In this document: piece after piece, positions 11,671 to 23,239 of the stretch
Layout: each line of letters opens with the position of its first letter
Numbering within the stretch: the stretch's first letter is position 1
Assembly: GCA_001636675.1 (NCBI GenBank)
Contig: AZGY01000022.1
Coordinates: 1,296 to 65,295 of the forward strand
Direction: 5' to 3'
Source of the DNA: Moelleriella libera RCEF 2490
Taxonomy: Eukaryota > Ascomycota > Sordariomycetes > Hypocreales > Clavicipitaceae
DNA length: 64,000 nt
The notes under the pieces: generated by a model
The model's input: the letters and a program-made list of their open reading frames with translations, nothing else
What the model was told of the DNA's origin: nothing
Databases searched by the model: none
Translations under genes and position numbers: made by a program

Positions 11671-12226
11671 CCTGTATTCCCAGTCGTCCTTGTGTCTTCC
11701 CTTTACAGAACATCCCGTGACTCTTTCACGGACTTTTGACTTTTAATTTCTGTGAGCCCTCTTTGCGTATGGAAATGTTGGTATCGCATCAGCGAGGCGT
11801 TAATTGGATCCAAACAAAGCAGACCACGTCAATGGGAGTAATGATAGCTCATATCGCGTAGACATAATTTGAGCCATTCACCATGGTTTATACTTTGGAA
11901 TATTGATAACGAATCAACTTGGTGATGCTTGTTGGTGCAAACGTGTGCGCAAACTGCCGAGAATCTGAGGTCGAAGATGCCACTTTCGCTGTCCGTCGCG
12001 TACGAAAAGAGAAATACATAATGATGAAAAATACAAAATCGAAGAAGAGCCCACATTTCTGAGCCGTCCCAAACGCCATTCCTTTTGCTACGGCACCCAG
12101 CTCCATCGTAGCGATGCCCAACGCCCATCACATGCACATAAACGGATGGAAAGAATGAAAATCGCTCAGATGTGTCCTCCACGCGACACCCCGTCCTCGC
12201 CCCCCTTCGCGTTCGATCGTCTCTTC
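11671..12226. other. Convergent intergenic region, AP180-like / Tfb3
   Basis: This is the shared 3' flank of two convergent genes. It is AT-richer than the genes, with no credible frame or hairpin terminator. Probably 3' untranslated sequence from both sides. Confidence 0.6.
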
Positions 12227-13318
12227 TCAGAAGACATCATCGACATCCATCCTGCCGCTTGTCATCCCCGTTGCAGCTGCTTCTCTAGCTCCGATTGTAG
12301 ACACTGATCTGTCCGTCGTCTCTTCGCCGATATAGACACCCAGTCCCGAAAAGGCCTCGTAGAGCGCCCTGGAGATGTACTCGTCTGCACTGTACCCCCC
12401 GACGAGATACTCGTTTTTGGATCTGATCACGTCGATCCAGCTGCTGTGATAATCGCGTAGTCTCTCTGGCGCTAGATCTACGCGCTCGGGAACCAGATTC
12501 AGCCCTCCAAAAGGATCGTATGGCTTGTTGTCGTCAGCTGCCCCTGATCCACCGCGTGCCTTGTCCCTAAGCCCGCGAATCGACAGACCACTGCCAGCGG
12601 TCCCAGCGGCGTACGCATCCTTTGCCGAATCTCGCTTCTGCATGCCGCGTTTCTTAAGCAGGATTTTGTTCACGGCTTGGTTGGCCTGGCCTGTCTCGGC
12701 ATTCTGCAGCGAGTCGAGCATCTCCTCACGGAAACGTGCCGCGCTGGCTTTTTCATCGGCCTCCTCCTGGAGATGCTGCATCCTTCGCTGGCGCGCTTCT
12801 TCCTGCTCGGCCGCGATACGCTTTTGCCGAGCCTCGTCCGACTCGCGCGCCAGCTTCTTGTTGCGCTCAATCTCTGCCTTGTGCTTGGCTTCCCATTCTG
12901 CGAGCTGCGCCTCGGCTTTGGTCTTGGCGGTTCCGTTGCCATCCACAAGGTCGCTCGTGAGACATTCCACCATGTACAGGTACTCGTTGTAGTCGTCGAG
13001 CGTTTCGAAGTCGTCCTCGACCTTGTTGAAGACTTGGGCGACCCGTCTCCGGATATCGACTTCTCGCTCGATGGTGAGGTCGGAAAAGAAGGCCGACTTG
13101 AAGCCTCGCAGACGTAGAGTCTTGTGGCATGTTGCGTACGGGCACTGGTTGGGACCGTCCTTGAAAATACGCTCCACGCACGTCTTGCACATACGATGGT
13201 AGCATTCTGGATTGATGAGAAACTCCATGTCGCGGTTGAAGTAGCGCGTGGTTTTGCATACTGGGCACGTTTCGTCCTGCTCGGCCGGCGGAGGAGCGCC
13301 TGCGCCGTTCCGCGACAT
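12227..13318 (-). CDS. TFB3: TFIIH/CAK assembly factor Tfb3 (MAT1)
   Basis: This subunit tethers the Cdk7-cyclin H kinase to core TFIIH and supports transcription initiation and nucleotide excision repair. It is a single exon of 363 residues. The N-terminal C3HC4 RING finger is intact: CPVCKTTRYF, then CYHRMCKTC, then CPYATC. The MAT1 middle region follows with a long charged coiled coil (about residues 130-215, rich in E, K, R and A). The C-terminal part ends in acidic MDVDDVF. The open frame extends upstream without another ATG, so the start at 13318, which begins MSRNGAG, is preferred; its spacing to the RING matches the family. It is divergent from nudC. Confidence 0.93.
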   Translation of the reverse strand: MSRNGAGAPPPAEQDETCPVCKTTRYFNRDMEFLINPECYHRMCKTCVERIFKDGPNQCPYATCHKTLRLRGFKSAFFSDLTIEREVDIRRRVAQVFNKVEDDFETLDDYNEYLYMVECLTSDLVDGNGTAKTKAEAQLAEWEAKHKAEIERNKKLARESDEARQKRIAAEQEEARQRRMQHLQEEADEKASAARFREEMLDSLQNAETGQANQAVNKILLKKRGMQKRDSAKDAYAAGTAGSGLSIRGLRDKARGGSGAADDNKPYDPFGGLNLVPERVDLAPERLRDYHSSWIDVIRSKNEYLVGGYSADEYISRALYEAFSGLGVYIGEETTDRSVSTIGAREAAATGMTSGRMDVDDVF

Positions 13319-13743
13319 GCTGCTGGGATTTTCGAATTTCCCTTCTGCCAAGCGGTGAATCGGGCAAACACCTGGCCCGGCGCCCAAGAAATCTAGGGGC
13401 GGCGGCGGGCTTGTCGCGGTCGGGCAGAAGGGCTGAGGGCAGAATCGGTGCTCATGCGTGGGGGAGTCGCATGTCGTTTGAACTGGTGCTATCCCAAGCT
13501 TTGTCAGCTTACCCTGCCGCTGCACCGACTACAGCCCCCGTTCTGTCACTGCCAGGCGCGCCCGTCAAGCTCGGCGAGACCCCTGCTTAGCTCCTGCCCC
13601 TCCATCGAAACATCGATTTGTTTCTTTCCCCAGTCTCGCCGAATCGAAGCTTTTTGCATCTTGTGACACCAACTACATCCAGGCTGAGTCCGCTTCTTCG
13701 CTACATTGAAAACACCTTCTCAGCTTGCTTCAGACAAAAAGTC
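13319..13743. promoter_or_regulatory. Divergent promoter, Tfb3 / nudC
   Basis: 425 bp lie between two outward-reading start codons. The nudC side is pyrimidine-rich. No specific factor site can be claimed. Confidence 0.5.
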
Positions 13744-14503
13744 ATGGCTGATGCTCAAGGTAAATAATCCGCACTGCGGGGCGTTCGATGCCCCCGGCGC
13801 AACACGTCTTGCTACATGAGCTGACTCGATCGTGCTGCCAGAACCAACTCCGGCTGAGCTGGCTGCCTCACAAGCCAAGGAGACCGCCGAGCAAGCAGCA
13901 CTTCCGTACAAATGGCAACAGACCATTTCGGAGCTCAATGTCACATTCGTCGTACCAGGAAACATTAAGTCAAGAGATCTCGTCATTGACATCAAGAAGC
14001 AGAGCTTATCTGCGGGTATCAAGGGCCAAGACCCAATCATCAAGGTACGAAATTCACAATCATCACGCTGCCGATCAGCTTGCTATCCAAGCAATTTTCC
14101 GCCAGATCCAAAAGGCGTACCATCGAAATCGAGAATTGACCATCGTCCCCAGGGTGATCTTCCGCATGCAGTCCAAGTCGCCGAATCCACTTGGACCTTG
14201 TCCGCCAACACCGATGGAACAAAGACGGTCGAGATCCTTCTCGACAAAGTCTACAAAAAGGAGTGGTGGGCGCACGTCGTCACCTCGGCTCCGACAATCG
14301 ACGTCACCAAGATTAGTCCCGAAAATTCGTCGCTCTCGGACCTAGATGGTGAGACTAGAGGCATGGTGGAAAAGATGATGTTCGATCAGAAGCAGAAGGA
14401 GCTCGGACTGCCCACATCGGATGATCAGAAGAAGATGGACATGCTTAAGAAGTTCCAGGCGCAGCACCCAGAGATGGATTTCAGCAACGCTAAGATCCAA
14501 TGA
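13744..14503 (+). CDS. nudC: NudC nuclear-distribution protein (CS domain)
   Basis: NudC-type cochaperones support dynein/LIS1-dependent nuclear migration and work with Hsp90. Three exons: 13744-13759, 13842-14044 and 14153-14503, giving 189 residues, about the length of Aspergillus NudC. The CS (p23-like) domain begins YKWQQTISELNVTF and continues across the second junction as IIKGDLPHAV. The C-terminal signature includes KEWW, SSLSDLDGETRGMVEKMM and the end QHPEMDFSNAKIQ, all typical of the family. The second intron (14045-14152, 108 nt) is a multiple of three and contains no stop, so an unspliced transcript would encode a 36-residue insert inside the CS domain. Splicing is favoured because it restores the family sequence exactly. 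Confidence 0.94.
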
Positions 14504-14643
14504 GATTGAAGGTCAATGGAGACAAAGGTGTAGCATGATATGGAGTCAGCCGGGTCTTGGGCGGTGATTTTGGGGTGTTTTATTGTGAAAAGTTTACTCT
14601 CCGAAAATAGCGAGGAAATATCCCCCATGTCGGAAATGCGTTG

Positions 14644-16762
14644 TTATCGTGATTCGAGGGCGACGGCTGCCCGTTCCAGAAAGGCGTTGAAATCTTTGAC
14701 TTGCTGGAGAAGTCCGCCTGTCGCGCTGTCTGGGCTAATTTGATCCGATATCTGCGCGAGGATGAGATCGAGATTGCCTAGCTCGGCCTTTTGCTCAGCA
14801 GACGGAGGTAATTCAGGGGCTTCTCGACCTTGTTCCACTGCAAGATCAATGTCGTACATGAGCGCTGAGGCATTGAGGCGAGACTATTATGATGATCGCG
14901 AAGGTAAGAACAAGTAACGGAGTGAATGGGAAAACGAGCGAAGCTGCACTTACAGTCGACTCTTTGCTATCAGCTTCATGCTTAATGCGAATGGCGTCCA
15001 TTCGCAGGGCGACTTGTTCCCGTTCTCCCTTTAGGCGAATGATCTCATCCCGCAAGGCGAGTTTCTCTTTTTGTACGTGTCGAAGCCGCCTGCGCAGCGA
15101 GTGCCAGTGGTTCAAATGGATCGCCTACACACGCGGTAGTCTTTATGTCAGTTCCAGGAACCTAAAAGAAGAATCATGATTCTGAAGCCAACAAGCATTC
15201 CTCCTTTTGGTTGTTGCTTCCTGACCCCTTGACTCCGTTCTTTCTGTTTCTTTCTCTTCTGCTTGTAATTTGAACTCACATGCTGTAGAAGACGAGAGCT
15301 CAACTCCTCCCTGTAGGCGCCAATGGCTCTCATCTGAATCCGGCACTCCTTCTTTTTGTCGGCGTCGTCGGACGCCATTGCCATGCGCTCCAGATGGTCC
15401 AGTGTCGAGTTAATGACTTCTTCGCAGACCTGGGCGAACACATCGACGACAGTCTCACCGCCCCGGTTCGCAAAGGGGATTTCTTGCTGGAGCTCATCCT
15501 CGTCATCGGCGTCTCTGGGGAAGTTGTTGACGAGGCGCTGCACTGTGATCTCGACGGCCCTGTCGTCGTTCTGCTCGCTGCTGGACGTGTGTCGCTGGCG
15601 CCTGCTCTCCTTTGCCGGACCTCGCTCTTGTCGGACTCTCCGTATAGCGGCAGTAGAAAGGGACTGTTTGCTTCGTTTGGCAGGCTGTCTTTGTTGGGCC
15701 GGGCTGCGGCTGCTAGGCGCTGCTGAGGATGTTGTGTCCTCTACCGAAGTGGTCAGAGAGTCCTGCGACGCGAGGCTCGATCTGGGCCTCTTGCGACCAA
15801 TGACTTTGGACGCTGCCTTGGCTGAAATCTCCACAGCCTCTTCGTCAGAAGGATCCGAGGCCTCAGATCCAACGTCGGAGGACTCTGCTCGTTGCGGTCG
15901 CGATCGAGGCGGCGCTGGAGGAGGTTGCGGTCTGGAATTCCGTTGCGAGGGGAGGACGACGGGAGCGGAGGGCGGCGGCGGCGGCGGCGCGGGTCTGCGC
16001 GGGGGGTCGTCAGGGCGAGTGTTCCTCCGGGCGAGCGGCGTGGGAGATTGTCGATCGCCGGTTCCAGAGGAGGAAGAGCTGGATTGCACTCGGAATCCGG
16101 TCGAAGTCGGCTGGGGAGCGGCGGTGTTGACGGGAATGCGCCGTCGCTGGCCGCTGCCCGGTTTCTTGGCCGGGCTTTCCGTCACCTCTTCAAGCAGCTC
16201 TTCTTTCTGCGCTCGTTGCACCGCGAAAGATGGATCGCTAGAAGGAGCTTGAAGAGGTTCTGGCGCATACGGCTCGTCTGGCTCGCTCGGAACTCGTGCA
16301 TTTCGTGCCAATGGCGCGCTGTTGTCTGCCGGGATCGAGCTCACGGCCTGGGGACTCGGTGCTGGGCTCTGTTCCGGTGCCGGCCGCTCATCGTCTTGTT
16401 CTCGACTCAAGTCATCTGAGGATGCTACTCGAACGTCTCGAGGAGGGGAGAGGGGGCTGTCCCGGACCAGGGGCGGAGTCGGCTGGGCAGCTGTGGTGGG
16501 AGAGCTCGAACTCGGCAATGGCTGGACCGGAGCTATGCCCTCGAGGTCGATGCCGAAAGTGTCATCGCTACCGATTGGTGCGCGCCTGCGTCGTGTCAGA
16601 AAAGATCTGGGAGCACGGACAAACCCGGCAGGAGACTTACTGCGCGCCTCGTAACCTTTGATTAAGCCGGTCCTCGCGGGCCTCCCGTCCTGGGGCACAG
16701 CATTAGAGCAGCCCAAGCATGAGATGGACAGAGGCGAAGCGATTTTGCTCACTCGAAGCCAT
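14644..16762 (-). CDS. AME1: Inner kinetochore AME1/CENP-U-like protein
   Basis: Proposed member of the COMA/CCAN complex that links centromeric chromatin to outer kinetochore proteins. Five exons: 16753-16762 (10 nt), 16641-16689 (49 nt), 15280-16585, 14954-15124 and 14644-14883, giving 591 residues. Splicing the two tiny first exons yields an N-terminus starting MASRREAREDRLNQRLRGA, which resembles the REERLQQRLRGA-like start common in fungal homologues. A long disordered Ser/Pro-rich segment follows (about 40-330). The conserved C-terminal third begins near VQRLVNNFPRDADDEDEL and continues through the coiled coil LNHWHSLRRRLRHVQKEK into a final helical region. The fold order fits AME1/CENP-U; assignment is from memory of the family, so the name is probable rather than certain. 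It is convergent with nudC, 140 bp away. Confidence 0.65.
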
Positions 16763-19737
16763 GCTTCATACAGCAGCGAACGAAAGCAATGCTTTCAATC
16801 GGGCTGCGCGTGTTCTTTGTGATTTTGGCGCTCAAGGAGAAGCGGTGCCCATCATGGCTGATTTGGTTGACGCGCGCGCAATTGAGGGAGGATGGAGGGG
16901 CGCGTTCCGGGGCCCAGCGGTGACGTCCGTTGTTGCGCAGCGGATAACAGTGGGGTCTGAGCAGCACGTTGCGCAGGAAGACTGGACCGATCCCTGCTGC
17001 CTCCTCTACACGCCTCTAGCTAATTGTCTGATTTGTGATCTGCCCACGGGAGATGGGAATTCAACGGTAAGCTGGGCCAAACATGCCGCCTCGAGGGAGA
17101 CGCGGGCTGCTCGAGAAGCAAGAGGATCCGCTCCATAGCGATATGGGGGCCTGTCAGATTTTCGGGCCGCAGAGGGCGTCACTCTCGGGGCTTGTTTCAA
17201 GATGCAAACGCCATTCGCTCAGAAGGCTGCGATGTAACCGAGAGATCAATTGCCATGATCTGCGACACAAACTACCCCGTGACCATACTTGACAGGATGA
17301 CAGGCCACCTCGAGCAGATTTGCCTCTATGCTCTTTGAAAATGCGCTAACGTCTCGACGCCGAATGTCATGACGCCGCGACAGCCCAAGACGCCCTGCAT
17401 TTCCCTGGCATTATGTCTGGTCTCAGTTGACACTGGTATGATCTGCTCAGAACTGTAGAGCAAAAGTTTGTGTCATTTGCCATGAAGTCACTTCCCAGGT
17501 CATTGAGACTGACGTCTCTCTACTACGAGACAGGTTTCTACGAATGTCCCAAAGAAGCAGCTCATACGGTCCGGATATCGCGACATTTATCGAGTAGGCC
17601 ACTCGAAGAATGGGCCTCACAATACATAACTTAACAGACGGAACCATCAGGGTTCGCTCATGCGTAAGTTGAGCGTGCTTATTGAAAAGTTAAAGAACGA
17701 GGTAATATGAGCCTGCAACGTCAATGCGCAACAACGCTTTCATCAATCCCGCGAAGTGTCTCGTCGAGGACTAGCCAGGGGATGAAGATTTTTCCAGACC
17801 AGAGATCATCAGCACACCGGAATCAGTCCAGCCCCAAGACGAGGAGAATGAAGGTGGCCTGAAGGTCATTACTTTGACGAAAAAATCCTATTTAGACGAC
17901 AGCTGCCCAGGCGTTGTAGGCAGAAGCAAGGCCTCGAGCTCCTAATTTTGACGTTCAAGACGTTCAAGACGTCATTCGAAATCAATCCCAGTTTTGGACG
18001 GTCATCCTATCCCAGTCGGAACCAGTAGCACGCTGGTTTGTGGAAGAAGAGTCAAAAGATGGAGCAACTTGGCCGACATGGTTCTTGGACGCCAAGCGAT
18101 AGGTCAACATCAAGTTGTTCTTCCCGAGCATTTGGTGCGCGATATAAGTGATGCAATTGATCCCGCTACCAAGATACAATAAGCTGCGAAATGTACGATT
18201 CACATCATTGAATGTGCCGTCGGGTTACCGGGGATGCTCTGGATACCGGGGACCACTCTCCCTTCTGATCGTGACGATAAGAACGCGAGATCATCGCTGC
18301 AAGGGCGCATCGTCTTCACCTGCGTCCTGAAGCGCATATTGTATCAGCTGAGAGCCATGTGTTAAAGCATGCGGACCGGGCCTCCAAGCTTTTATCCGTG
18401 ATGCTTATCACGGGTGCGGGGCAGGGCGGGCAGCGCAGAAGACAAGATCCGATAGAAGCATCGTTCTGCTAGATAGAAGCATCGTTCTCCAAATTATAGA
18501 CGGAAAATGAAGGAGGCTTGGCACGACAACTTTCAAGCAACGTTGCGACGGGACGAAGCGAAGATGCCTTGGCCTTAAGGAACAGTCTTCCTCGGGCCGA
18601 GCGGGTACCCCTGAACCCCAGATACGAAACCCTGACATGGCGTGCGAGCATGGAAGCAAGGTCTGCCACATAGAATGGGATCCTATATGTGCTCGCGACG
18701 GAGAGTATCACAGACATCGCGGGGGCCGAGGGCGCAAGAAGGTATTCTGGACATTGGTCAGGTAAATGACACTCAAGACTTCAATGCAATTCACGCATTT
18801 GTCATGCCTAATACTACAAGGGCGCGACGGAGTGGACCTTGGCAGTCGAATCTGTCTTCGATAGCGACTGGGCTTACGATACCAGAGTCCTTGGTTTGGC
18901 TGACGAAATGGTTGTTGCCGGACGCTCATTCTGCTAGTATGACAGCTGCGGTTGATCTCAGCCCTTCCAAGCATCCAAAGTCCATCCTGGACGGTGGAGA
19001 CGGTCCAGGAAGAGGCACCTCTCTCCGGCAAACAATTAAGCATCCTATGACACATGCCCGCAGAAGTCATAAGTTGGCTGCTCTCAATATACTTGAGTTT
19101 GGCGATCAGGGTCCCATGCTACCCACCAGATGATCGCATGCCGGGTCATAATATTGAACTCGCGGTCCGCGGCTCGGGAGGTCATCCGGACGCTGTCAAT
19201 ATGAAGCTCGAGTTGGCTGAATATGCGAAAAAGGCTTCCATTTCGACGCTGCACGCTCAGCACGCTGAGTATTACCGGTACCATCCGAACCCTTCTCCCC
19301 CGCGCCATACAAATGCTGCAGTGCAGTGCAGCGCAATGCAATGAACTCAATAAACATACGACGGCACCGGCCCGACATCACGCATCGAGTGCGGGCCTTG
19401 ACATGTCGCAAATCCTTGCTGGAGGCGAGTGCTCGCCTGGAGACGTCCGAGATGCCGAGAGTCCTTGCAGATACAAAGGACAAGCCTAGGTAGTCGCAGG
19501 GAAAGCATGACCATGCGTCGACCTGAGAATCATGAGTGAAAATCTTCAACGATCGCTGAACATACTCAAAACCCAATACCGAGGCTCTCTTGGCGGGTTT
19601 GGACATCAAACTGTCATCTATGCCACGAGAGGTTCTATAGAGAAAGCTGAACTCACCCTCCTGGAAAGAAGTTTTGCGATTGTCACTTGACAAAGTATTG
19701 TGAAACTGGACAGAACGAGCAGATCCTACATGCTGCC
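16763..19737. other. 3-kb gene-poor interval
   Basis: No gene could be supported. Open frames are short, overlap on both strands and lack family motifs. There is a small direct repeat of GACGTTCAA near 17951-17968 and another short duplication (AGAAGCATCGTTCT) at 18453-18485. One six-residue match to a dinucleotide-binding motif at about 18402 is discussed under rejected items. This may be a decayed region. Confidence 0.5.
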
Positions 19738-21535
19738 ATGGGCCGACTTCAGCTTCTCGTTGTCGCCATTGGCGTCATTTCCAATGCTGTGCTCGCTGAA
19801 GTGTACGAAGATTCAACATTGTATGAAGGAAACACCAGGCGCTGACTGTGCCTTTTAGGGGACAAAGCATTTTCGGAACTGGGCTGACCCAATTCATCGA
19901 GATAGAGATGAAGAATTGGTTTGTTCCCGGAATGTCGATTGCCATAGTCGACGGCAAAAACGTCACTGCCAGGGTTCGACCTCCGCAAACATGTACTGCA
20001 CTTCGGAGTCCGGCTTGCTGACATGTGTGGTGCGTTCACAGGGCTTTGGGCACGCAATACTGCCGCATGTGAAGGCAACGCCTGACACCTTGTACTATGC
20101 TGGGTCCACGACCAAGGCACAAACCGCAGCTTGCCTTTCGTCCCTCATCCGAAAGGGCTCTCTGAAAGGATCGGGGTGGGACACCAAGATTTCCGCCATC
20201 CTGGGGGACGACTTTGCGGTTCAGGATGAATGGGCCACAAAGCACCTCACGATCGAGGATGCCGTCAGCCATCGGAGCGGCATGTCCCGACATGATCGGG
20301 CTCTGCAGAGAGACTCCCGCAATGGCAGGCCGCTCTCCACCCGACAAGTTGTACGTAACATGAGAAACCTGCCGTATGTGCGCGAACCACGGGCCAGGTT
20401 CATCTACGGAAACTACATGTACATCACGCTGTCCCTCGTCATTGAGAAGCTCACGAAAAAGCCCCTCGGACGCGTCATGAGAGAGACCATCTGGAAGCCT
20501 CTGGGCATGCGGTCGACTTACTTTGGTCTGCGAGAAGCGCAGGCTTGGGCCCCGCGCTACCAGCTTGCGATGGGATACGTCTGGAACAATGAGACGAAGA
20601 AACGGAGCCAGGCTGCGCATATGCCTCTAACGGATCTCAGCGGCGCGGCGGCAGTCATTTCCAGCGTCAATGACTATGCGAAATGGATCCAGGGCCTTCT
20701 TGGCGAGGAGAAGCTCTTCCCCGAAGACGTCCACAGCGATATCCGTAAAGGCCGGACCATCCACATCGCGAACAACTACGGCGCCTTTGATGTGTCGCTT
20801 TACTCGCTGGGCTGGTTCCGACGCACGTTCAAGGGCCGTATCTACTACTGGCACGACGGCAGCATGATTGGGCACAAGTCGCTGATCTACTGGTTCCCCA
20901 ACGACAAGTTTGGCTTTGTGATTTTCGCAAATGGCGACGATGCCGCGTCGGCCAATAACAATATTGCGTGGAAAATTATTTCTGACCGCTTCCAAATACC
21001 ACCGGGCGATGTCGGGGTAGACGGTCACTGGTATGTCTTTCTTATACTTTTGCTTTGAGAGCGACTCTAAAGGGAAGGCGAGCAAAACGGTCAGCAGAGC
21101 TAACAGGGGCTGTCTTAATCAAGGAGAGCACAGGAACAGACGGAAGAAGAAAGGTTTCAAGACGCCATCAAAAAGTACTACCCGAATCATCCAAAAATCC
21201 CGCTCGGCTTCGACATTGCCGACTTGCAGGGCGTGTACTGGAATAAGGGGTACGGCCGGATGCGATTGATCCTCGAAGACGACAACAAGCTTGTGCCAGG
21301 GCAGAACCTCCTCGTCCGACGTCCGGAAACGACATGGCATTACGCCTTGCGGCTGCGCCATGTCTATGGCAATCAATTCATCGCCGGCGAGTCCTGGCTG
21401 GAGGACATTAATAGCTCGGGCCAGTTCCATCCGGTCACGCTCGTAGGAGGCCAGAATGAAGTGCCGCGGCTGGTGATCGAGTGGTGGGCTGGTGGTCTGT
21501 CCGAGGGCAATGTGACCTTTACAAAGGTTGCTTGA
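19738..21535 (+). CDS. Secreted beta-lactamase-fold serine hydrolase
   Basis: Belongs to the class C beta-lactamase / penicillin-binding-protein-like family; in fungi such enzymes are esterases or peptidases of mostly unknown substrate. Four exons: 19738-19820, 19859-19973, 20042-21030 and 21124-21535, giving 532 residues. The N-terminus is a clean signal peptide (MGRLQLLVVAIGVISNAVLA). Active-site elements are all present: the SxxK motif in AGSTTKA, the YxN motif in IYGNYMY and the HxG motif in WHDGSMIGH. A C-terminal lipocalin-like or beta domain follows (from about residue 410), reached across the third intron, where TG plus G rebuilds Trp. The first intron would be only 38 nt, unusually short, so the exon 1/2 junction is the weakest part of the model. 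Confidence 0.85.
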
Positions 21536-22312
21536 AAGCAGACGAAGCGCGCGAACATCTGATGCTCGACGTGGTGAAGCACTTCCACCACGCGGAAGGA
21601 TTGGGATTCGGTATATTCTGTCTTTGTTCGAAGCGGGTGAGGACAGGAGGACACCTTTTCTATTCATCGGTCCAGGAATTGCGGAGCATTGATATCACCC
21701 TCGCAATTTAGGCTTACACTTTTACATCTTCTTTCTATTCAGACTCAGCGTCGAATGAATAGCCTTCTTTCTTTGTTGGGGGCACCACCCCGCTCGGCCA
21801 AACTTGAATACCGATTGTGACGTTCTCATCGCCTCCGGGGCGGCAGTTCCGAACACCTTTTCACGTGGAGAACGAAGCCATGGCTGAAGCTGGGAGAGAG
21901 AAGATCCTGCGATAAACGCGCGAACGATGGGATCTGGCGGCCAAGAGGAGTGAAGCTCAGTACAAGCTTTGTTCTGGGATCCAAGAAAAAGCAACTGGGT
22001 CGGCCGAGGGCGAGACCTAGTCATACTGACAGTGCTGGGAGACGCTGATGACGGAACTGAAAGGCGAATGGCCTGAAGTGGATTTAGGTAAGATGTGGTC
22101 AGGGAAGAAGAAAAGGAAGAAAAAAAATCCTACAAGCTGCCCTCGTGACGTTCTCTTCTTGCCCGTCACCGTTCGAACTGTCTCTACTTAGATCGGCCTA
22201 ATTGCACACCCCTCCTTCTTTGGCTGCAGAAGCTGTGGGGGGCTTGCGATGAGGTTCTGAATTGATGGCTGCACAAATAACGAACCTTCTCCCCCCAATC
22301 TTCTCCCAGCTC

Positions 22313-22422
22313 CCAGCGGCGCATCTTCCTGTCCGCCTTTTTTAAAAAACTATCTGTCTCTGCATCTTCCTGTCCGCCTTTTGTTTTTTTTCTATACTAT
22401 CTATCTCTGCATCTTCCAAAAG
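22313..22422 (+). repeat. Short direct repeat, three copies of a GCATCTTCC unit
   Basis: The string TCTGCATCTTCC, followed in the first two copies by TGTCCGCCTTTT, recurs three times with spacing of about 44-48 bp in a T-rich context. It appears to be a local tandem duplication with no known role. Confidence 0.6.
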
Positions 22423-22559
22423 CGTGTTTCTTCAGCCGCTCTCTCCAGAAGGACGTTTGTCACATGTTGTGACAAAGACTGCGGTTTTTCGACAGCAGCT
22501 AAAATTTTCGACATTGCCTCTTCATACTTAGCAACCGCGGCAGAAAATACGCCTTGAAC

Positions 22560-23086
22560 GGTCTTTGACGAATTCATCGAGCGACTTTTGCATCGTAAGT
22601 GGTGATCCTCTTGGCCAGCTCAAGGGCGAATCTCACAGCGAGCCCATCTGAAGACATTTTGCTCTTTCGCTTCTATTCACTTCATACAAATCTGTAGGGA
22701 CCTCGGAGAATTTTTTTGAATGTTCAGTGATTGGTCCTTCTTTAATCAGCTCGATAGGAGAAAAGCTTCCAGAAGCTTGTTCTGGGTCATTTCGAGTACA
22801 AAGTCCCGGACGGGCACACGGCCGTTATTGGCGGGAAGAGTCACTCTGGCGGTATGCGTCGCGAGAGTGCGTCACTTTTCCCAAGCTTTGGTCTGATCGG
22901 GCATCCGATACATGTGAGAGACGAGATGGAGAATGAGGACAAAGGCAAGTCGTGCACTGGTGGAGACAAGTGTATGCCGGACGAAATGGGGTCTTGTAAG
23001 AGATTTTCGACATTGACAAGCTCTGAGCAACGACTAGGATCGCGGTCAGAGAGTATTTGGCCGTGTTTTGTGGCTCCGAGCCTCAA
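22560..23086 (-). pseudogene. Possible decayed gene fragment, unknown
   Basis: Reading the minus strand from 23086 down, there is an open segment with the phrases SELVNVENLLQDP and GKSDALSRRI. A second segment follows in another frame (RVPVRDFVLEM). An ATG-led stretch starting MSSDGLAVRFALELAKR then breaks after 27 residues. The pieces look more protein-like than random frames but change frame at least twice. No family is recognised. It could equally be chance. Confidence 0.25.
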
Positions 23087-23239
23087 AATGCGCGTTTAGT
23101 CATGATGCTTCATCTGCATCGCGAAACGCATCAACCAGGGCGGCCCCTACGTCGCCGGCTGTCCATTTGTCGGACTGTTCTTACTCGGAGCAAACGGCGC
23201 AAAGTGCGAGGAGCAAGTCGGCAGATTGACCGTTGCAGA

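Larger units (their letters stand above)
21536..23239. other. Gene-poor interval with possible relics
   Basis: No intact gene is seen. Thymine-rich and purine-rich runs occur at 22100-22420. On the minus strand between about 22560 and 23086 there are short coding-like stretches in changing frames (see the separate entry). Confidence 0.5.

Noticed and set aside
12525..13117. Long frames antisense to TFB3
   Set aside because: These are shadows of the charged coiled-coil coding sequence. The sense strand has an intact RING finger and the expected length.
13832..14503. Unspliced NudC frame of 223 codons as the true gene
   Set aside because: It lacks a proper start and carries a 36-residue insert where family members align continuously. 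GTACGA and CCCCAG splice sites restore the family sequence.
15356..16252. Long open frame opposite the AME1-like gene
   Set aside because: It is a shadow of the Ser/Pro-rich coding strand, with low-complexity content and no splice or family support.
18400..18440. Start of a short-chain dehydrogenase (MLITGAGQGG)
   Set aside because: The match is limited to about ten residues. The frame stops soon after and no further dehydrogenase motif follows in any frame.
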